From positions 1 through 49,976 of the forward strand of contig JABHGV010000082.1 in NCBI GenBank assembly GCA_018671895.1: DNA of 49,976 nucleotides, in the 5' to 3' direction. Below are positions 46,145 to 49,976 of the stretch, piece by piece. Each line of letters starts with the position of its first letter. Within the stretch, counting starts at the first letter, position 1. The position numbers and the translations under genes were made by a program. The DNA comes from Rhodospirillaceae bacterium. Its GTDB lineage: Bacteria > Pseudomonadota > Alphaproteobacteria > Rhodospirillales > JABHCV01. The notes beneath the pieces were generated by a model, which did not search any database, was not told the DNA's origin, and was given only the letters and a program-made list of their open reading frames with translations.

Positions 46145-46881
46145 GACTCCGCGAGACGGACCTTATAGAGCACACAGTTGGCCAAACGCTGGCTTTGGGT
46201 CACATTGGGCGTCACCATGCGGATCAGCGCCAACACGGCGCGGCTGATCAAGCGTTTGACCGGGTTGGGATGGGCCTCCTTAAGGTCCACTGGCGCGACG
46301 AAGAATTTTTCCTCCATCACCAACCCCGCCTTTTTCAGATGTTGTTCGAACAACCATCCGGGCAACACGGTCTGGTGCCCGGTTTCCCAATACTGCTGCA
46401 CGTTCCATGAAATAAAACTGGTGTCGGCCAGAAATTTCCAGGTGCTTAAATACAGGTGCAGGTTGGGGAACGACAGCCACAACCGGGTATCGGATGACAT
46501 CATCGACGCCACCTGACGCAAAAAATGGTGCGGATTTTCCAGATGCTCCAACAATTCAACTGCGACGATCAGGTCATATTCCCTCTCGCCCAGTGTTTCT
46601 GAAAAATTCGTGTTCAAATCCATGGCTAGGGATTCCGCTTGCGGCTGGAAGCCATCCAGGGTCAGGTCGACGGCACGCACCTGAAAATCATTATCTGACA
46701 GGCGCAGGGTCAGGGCTCCGGACCCACAGCCCAGTTCCAGCACTTTTTTTCCGGACACATCAGAGGCATTGATTTTTTCGATCACGGATTCATGCAATCC
46801 CGGCGCAGCATGGACCGGCACCCCTTTATAGGTCCTGCCGGACGATGCGCGATGAATCTGGTTCGGTGTTGAATCGGTCAT
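46141..46881 (-). CDS. Class I SAM-dependent methyltransferase
   Basis: The 246-residue product has the SAM loop LELGCGSG (48-55), an acidic residue after the second strand (AVDLT), and the motif IV region IVAVELLEHLENP. It is of the UbiG/MT11 class. A C-terminal hydrophobic region (SRAVLALIRMV) may touch membrane. The substrate is unknown. ATG 46881 overlaps the stop codon of the rhodanese gene by four bases (ATGA), so the two are translationally coupled. The in-frame extension to 46932 lies within the rhodanese gene. Confidence 0.85.
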   Translation of the reverse strand: MTDSTPNQIHRASSGRTYKGVPVHAAPGLHESVIEKINASDVSGKKVLELGCGSGALTLRLSDNDFQVRAVDLTLDGFQPQAESLAMDLNTNFSETLGEREYDLIVAVELLEHLENPHHFLRQVASMMSSDTRLWLSFPNLHLYLSTWKFLADTSFISWNVQQYWETGHQTVLPGWLFEQHLKKAGLVMEEKFFVAPVDLKEAHPNPVKRLISRAVLALIRMVTPNVTQSQRLANCVLYKVRLAES

Positions 46882-47285
46882 TTCGGGCTTTTCTTTTTCT
46901 TTTCCTGAACGGTACCGCCCAATTGTTTCCACATCTTAATGCCGCCTGCCATATGCTTGACGTTGGCAACGCCCATTTCCATCAGGCTTTTCGCCGCCAG
47001 TGCCGAACGCCAGCCCAACGAGCAGTACAAGACAAGGTTCTTGCCGCTTGTCAGTTCTTCCTTGTAATAGGAACAATCGGGATCGACCCAGAATTCCAAC
47101 AGTCCGCGCGGCGCATGAAAGGCGTCGGGCACCATGCCCTCGCGTTGCAGTTCCTGAATTTCCCTGATATCGACAAAAACGACATCGTCACGGCCAAGCA
47201 TTTCCATCGCGTCATTGACGTCGACGGCCTCAACGACCTTCTCTGCTTCTTCAAGCAGCTTCTGATATCCTTTTTGAAGCTTCAT
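46878..47285 (-). CDS. Rhodanese-domain sulfurtransferase
   Basis: A single rhodanese domain of 135 residues with catalytic Cys88 in the loop YCSLGWRS, typical of active sulfurtransferases, and the strand VVFVDIRE at 35-42. The tail is very lysine-rich (EKKKKSPK). It would transfer sulfur or handle persulfides in the cytoplasm. It is the first gene of a two-gene unit with the methyltransferase; the link between them is not known. Confidence 0.92.
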   Translation of the reverse strand: MKLQKGYQKLLEEAEKVVEAVDVNDAMEMLGRDDVVFVDIREIQELQREGMVPDAFHAPRGLLEFWVDPDCSYYKEELTSGKNLVLYCSLGWRSALAAKSLMEMGVANVKHMAGGIKMWKQLGGTVQEKKKKSPK

Positions 47286-47389
47286 GTATTGCCTCTAAAC
47301 CCTGTCACCATGACAACGGGCAACGCACTTCCATGCGCCCCGTCCGTCACAATACAACATTGTCGGCAAGAACCTGAACGCGAAAAGCC

Positions 47390-48709
47390 TCAGGCGGCGC
47401 GAGAATTTCCACGTCTCTGGCCGTGGCGATGACCCTTCTGCCCACCGGGCTTGAAGCGCTTGCCACCTTTTGATGCCCGGGGTGGGCGTCCGCCACCACC
47501 ATTGCGTCCTCCGCCGTTTCGGGACTTCCTGGCAGCCTTGCTGCCAGACGGTTCCGCATTGGCGATTTCAGGCGCATGAAAGGGATGATCGGCGTCGACC
47601 TCGACCGTATTGCGGGTCACCTTTTCAATGTCGAACAGGAAATCACGCTCGGTCAGATCACAGAACGAAATGGCCTGACCATCGGCACCGGCACGCGCCG
47701 TGCGACCGATGCGATGGACATAGGTTTCAGGGTCCTGGGGCAGGTCGAAATTAATAACATGGGTGACGCCGTCGACATCGATGCCGCGCGCCGCAATGTC
47801 GGTGGCGACGAGGACCCGCAAGTTACCATTCTTGAAGCCCTTCAGGGCCTTTTGGCGCGCATTCTGGCTTTTGTTGCCATGAATAACGCCAGCACTGACA
47901 TTGCCCTTTTCCAGATACCGGGCAACCTTGTCGGCACCGTGCTTGGTGCGCGAAAAAACCAGTGCGCGCGATATGGTGTCGTCCTTCAAAATGGCGCTCA
48001 AAAGGCCTCGCTTCTGCTGCTTTTCAACAAACAGGACACGCTGTTGAACCCTTTCTGCCGTCGTCGACTGGGGTGCAACCTCGATGCGGACCGGGTCACT
48101 GAGCATGCCAGCGGCCAGTTTCTCCACGGCGTTCGGCATGGTCGCCGAAAACAGCAGGGTCTGACGGTTCGATCCGACAAGATCGGAAATTTTGCGAACA
48201 TCGTTGATGAAGCCCATGTCGAGCATGCGGTCGGCTTCGTCGAGGACAAACACTTCGACCTCGCTCAAACGCAGCTTTTTCTGATTGAGCAGGTCAACCA
48301 GGCGACCCGGCGTCGCAACAACAATATCAACACCCCGGTTCAGGGTGCTGATCTGTTTGCCAATGGGTGCACCGCCAAAAATATTGACGTACTTTAGTCC
48401 CATGAATTTTCCATAGGCCCGAACGCTGTCGCCGATCTGCACCGCCAGCTCGCGGGTCGGTGCCAGAACAAGGGCGCGCGGACGGCCCGAAGCGGGACTG
48501 CCATTTGCGGAAGCCTCAAGTCTCTGCAGCATCGGCAGAACGAAGGCGGCAGTTTTTCCGGTACCTGTCTGCGCTACACCAAGAAGATCACGGCCCGCCA
48601 GCAAATGCGGTATGGATTGGGCCTGAATCGGCGTTGGCGCCGCGTAGCCCTCGGCGTCAATTGCACGCCGCAAGGGCTTGACCAAGTCAAGCCCGGAAAA
48701 ATTATTCAT
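47390..48709 (-). CDS. rhlE: DEAD-box RNA helicase, RhlE-type
   Basis: An RNA helicase of 439 residues. Motifs occur in order: Q motif with PTPIQAQSIP (26-35), Walker A AQTGTGKT (46-53), APTRELAVQ, DEAD (157-160), SATMP, RGIDVDGVTHVINFD and HRIGRTARAG. The C-terminal tail is rich in Gly, Arg and Lys, as in RhlE proteins. RhlE-type helicases remodel RNA in the cold and in degradosome assembly. It lies 192 bp downstream of a cold-shock protein gene on the same strand. The leader contains a GC-rich hairpin, and no strong ribosome binding site precedes the ATG. Confidence 0.9.
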   Translation of the reverse strand: MNNFSGLDLVKPLRRAIDAEGYAAPTPIQAQSIPHLLAGRDLLGVAQTGTGKTAAFVLPMLQRLEASANGSPASGRPRALVLAPTRELAVQIGDSVRAYGKFMGLKYVNIFGGAPIGKQISTLNRGVDIVVATPGRLVDLLNQKKLRLSEVEVFVLDEADRMLDMGFINDVRKISDLVGSNRQTLLFSATMPNAVEKLAAGMLSDPVRIEVAPQSTTAERVQQRVLFVEKQQKRGLLSAILKDDTISRALVFSRTKHGADKVARYLEKGNVSAGVIHGNKSQNARQKALKGFKNGNLRVLVATDIAARGIDVDGVTHVINFDLPQDPETYVHRIGRTARAGADGQAISFCDLTERDFLFDIEKVTRNTVEVDADHPFHAPEIANAEPSGSKAARKSRNGGGRNGGGGRPPRASKGGKRFKPGGQKGHRHGQRRGNSRAA

Positions 48710-48761
48710 AAAGTTTATGTCTCTTTGTTTAAGCCAAATGAATGGCGATATAGGTGGGGGT

Positions 48762-48794
48762 GGTACCGGGGGGCCATTTAAGACCCCCCGAACC
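48762..48794 (-). promoter_or_regulatory. GC-rich hairpin in the rhlE leader region
   Basis: CGGGGGG (48767-48773) pairs with CCCCCCG (48784-48790) around a 10-base loop. GGT (48762-48764) and ACC (48791-48793) nearly extend the stem. It lies about 55 bp upstream of the rhlE start, with no T-run on either side. It could be a structured 5' leader or a weak pause site between csp and rhlE. Confidence 0.45.
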
Positions 48795-48864
48795 TAAATT
48801 CTTCTGCATGGAACAACCCACCTTTTATTCAAGGGCGGCAAAATTGCTCCAACTTTTCAGAGTC

Positions 48865-48902
48865 GATCAAATTATCAGCCATCGTTAGATGGCCGTTTGA
48901 TC
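48865..48902 (-). terminator. Hairpin at the 3' end of the cold-shock gene
   Basis: An outer stem GATCAAA/TTTGATC (48865-48871/48896-48902) and an inner stem GCCATC/GATGGC (48878-48883/48888-48893) form a two-tier hairpin that starts at the last base of the csp stop codon. No clean T-run follows, so it may stabilise the mRNA or stop transcription weakly. Confidence 0.55.
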
Positions 48903-49111
48903 TAGTCGCGCAGTTGAACGTTTTCGGCGGCTTCCTTGCCGTCGCGTCCGGGGACCAGGTCATAGCTGACCTTCTGTCCGTCATTCAGCGATGCAATGCC
49001 AGATTGTTCCAGAGCAGAGATATGGATGAAAGCATCCTTGCCGCCGTCTTCCGGTTCAATAAAACCATAACCCTTGGTGGCGTTGAACCACTTCACGGTA
49101 CCGTTAACCAT
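48902..49111 (-). CDS. Cold-shock protein, CspA family
   Basis: A nucleic-acid-binding OB-fold protein of 69 residues. It has KGYGFIEP (RNP1-like, 13-20) and DAFIHIS (RNP2, 26-32), and acts as an RNA chaperone in the cold or in stationary phase. ATG 49111 has AAGGAAG upstream. An in-frame extension to 49132 lacks family sequence. It is preceded by a candidate long leader and followed by a two-tier hairpin. The specific csp paralogue cannot be named from sequence alone. Confidence 0.95.
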   Translation of the reverse strand: MVNGTVKWFNATKGYGFIEPEDGGKDAFIHISALEQSGIASLNDGQKVSYDLVPGRDGKEAAENVQLRD

Positions 49112-49438
49112 AGTATTTACTTCCTTTAACAAACAAAAATACGCGGCCTGACAACATGCCAGAACCCCGGTTTAACGCCCACAATGTCAGGAAAGTAACT
49201 TGGTCGACCGCTTAATCACGGATTCAATCAGGACACACAACAAGACGACTGTGCAACGTAGCAACGCAGTTCATGTAAACCTTTGGGCTGTAAAGTCAAG
49301 AACATTCCACGAACCCAACTCCTGCAACATATTTAAATATAAGCGAAGTTTCAGCGTTAGTTCTTTTTAAGAGCACTAATAGTTAATGCCATCGGAGGTG
49401 ATGCACGTTAAAATCCGTATCCGTTCAAGGGAGGGGAA
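49112..49438. promoter_or_regulatory. Divergent spacer with csp leader and promoter
   Basis: On the minus strand a -35 TTGACT (49299-49294) and a weak -10 TACATG (49277-49272, 16 bp apart) would give a csp leader of about 150 bases, long as in cspA mRNAs. The leader can form a stem CCTGACA/TGTCAGG (49147-49153/49185-49191). The palindrome ATATTTAAATAT lies at 49329-49340. The ribosome binding site of the response regulator gene, GGGAGGGG, is at 49429-49436. I see no tRNA or other RNA gene. Confidence 0.5.
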
Positions 49439-49976
49439 ATGCCGGACCACGACGAATGCATTCTGATTGTCGAAGATTCTGAGTTTAATGCTCAGGTTCT
49501 GGCCAAGACCGTTTCCCAATTGGCCCCTGTCATCGTCGCGGCGTCGGGGAACGAGGCCCTGGACCTGATGCGCACACGCGTCTTCGATGTCGTCTTGCTG
49601 GACATTACCCTGCCTGACATCGATGGATTCGAAGTTTGCCGAAAAATTGTCGAGGCCCAAGGCCCGGACGCTCCATCGATCATTTTCGTGACATCCAAGG
49701 ATAATGTCGAAGACGAGGAAAAGGGCCTTTCCCTTGGTGCCGTCGACTATCTGTATAAACCCGTTGTCGGTTCAATCGTTCAGGCAAAGGTTAAAAACTA
49801 CCTTTCACACAGCCGGGCACGGCGCGACTTAATCGATAAAAATGCCGAATTGAATGAATTGGCGACCATCGACTCCCTGACCGAAACCTATAATCGTCGG
49901 CATTTTTATGAACTCGTGGACAAGGAAATTTCCCGCGCCACACGGTACGATCAGGATTACGCCGTCATCGCCCTCG
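49439..49976 (+). CDS. Response regulator with receiver and GGDEF domains, 3'-truncated
   Basis: The frame starts at ATG 49439 after GGGAGGGG and is open to the end of the window (179 codons). The receiver domain (about 6-125) has the acidic pair in VEDSE, the phospho-acceptor aspartate in LLDITLPDIDGFE, Thr/Ser in FVTSKD and the conserved lysine in LYKPV. A linker helix (about 128-145) leads into the start of a GGDEF domain: DSLTETYNRRHFYE and then RATRYDQDYAVIAL. The GGDEF signature itself lies beyond the window. The whole is probably a phosphorylation-controlled diguanylate cyclase like PleD or WspR. Confidence 0.88.
   Translation, partial: MPDHDECILIVEDSEFNAQVLAKTVSQLAPVIVAASGNEALDLMRTRVFDVVLLDITLPDIDGFEVCRKIVEAQGPDAPSIIFVTSKDNVEDEEKGLSLGAVDYLYKPVVGSIVQAKVKNYLSHSRARRDLIDKNAELNELATIDSLTETYNRRHFYELVDKEISRATRYDQDYAVIAL

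Overview
The window reads as a chromosomal segment of a free-living, medium-to-high GC alphaproteobacterium, probably Rhodospirillales-like. The grounds are a CIRCE-controlled groESL operon, an ArsR-methyltransferase regulator ahead of metF-metH, a separate mlaA-mlaC pair, and prmA next to a UvrD/PcrA helicase. This placement is by family knowledge and gene style, not by a search. Nearly all of the DNA is coding. I see no rRNA, tRNA, CRISPR array, insertion sequence or prophage.

Layout. 1-5.6 kb: the end of a DUF2920-like alpha/beta hydrolase, prmA, a small membrane-anchored coiled-coil protein, a PcrA/UvrD helicase, and a PDZ lipoprotein whose trypsin-like domain has lost its catalytic triad. 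5.6-8.4 kb: a diguanylate cyclase and a CBS-containing ClC transporter in one operon. 8.6-11.7 kb: a three-gene operon (polyprenyl-phosphate glycosyltransferase, VTT/DedA-superfamily membrane protein, ArnT-like glycosyltransferase) that looks like a complete lipid-linked sugar cycle. 11.7-13.9 kb: groESL with a perfect CIRCE operator and a strong terminator. 14-20.8 kb: a surface-glycan island with a flippase, a fused class II glutaminase/N-acetyl sugar amidotransferase, a multispanning GT-C-like protein and a B12-binding radical SAM enzyme. 20.9-24.6 kb: a 3-hydroxyisobutyrate dehydrogenase-type enzyme and a DinG-type iron-sulfur helicase.

24.7-28.2 kb: two unrecognised proteins flank a fetA-fetB metal exporter. 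28.2-35 kb: an ArsR-methyltransferase regulator, metF, metH and a TIGR04372-type glycosyltransferase on the minus strand, preceded by a 22-bp near-palindromic operator placed over the -10 box. 35.2-38.6 kb: mlaA-mlaC (outer-membrane lipid asymmetry) and ettA (translation). 38.7-45.2 kb: a membrane-tethered DEDDh exonuclease, a CBS/DUF294 nucleotidyltransferase-like protein, a sodium:solute symporter and four small, mostly membrane, proteins. 45.3-50 kb: an MscS channel, a SAM methyltransferase, a rhodanese, an RhlE helicase, a cold-shock protein and the start of a receiver-GGDEF response regulator that runs off the window.

The items most worth a second look are: the polyprenyl-phosphate sugar operon with its candidate lipid-carrier flippase; the glutaminase-amidotransferase fusion; the promoter and operator of the methionine operon; the triad-less HtrA-like lipoprotein; and a structured bipartite repeat found in two convergent intergenic spacers, each time directly against the stop codon of the minus-strand gene.
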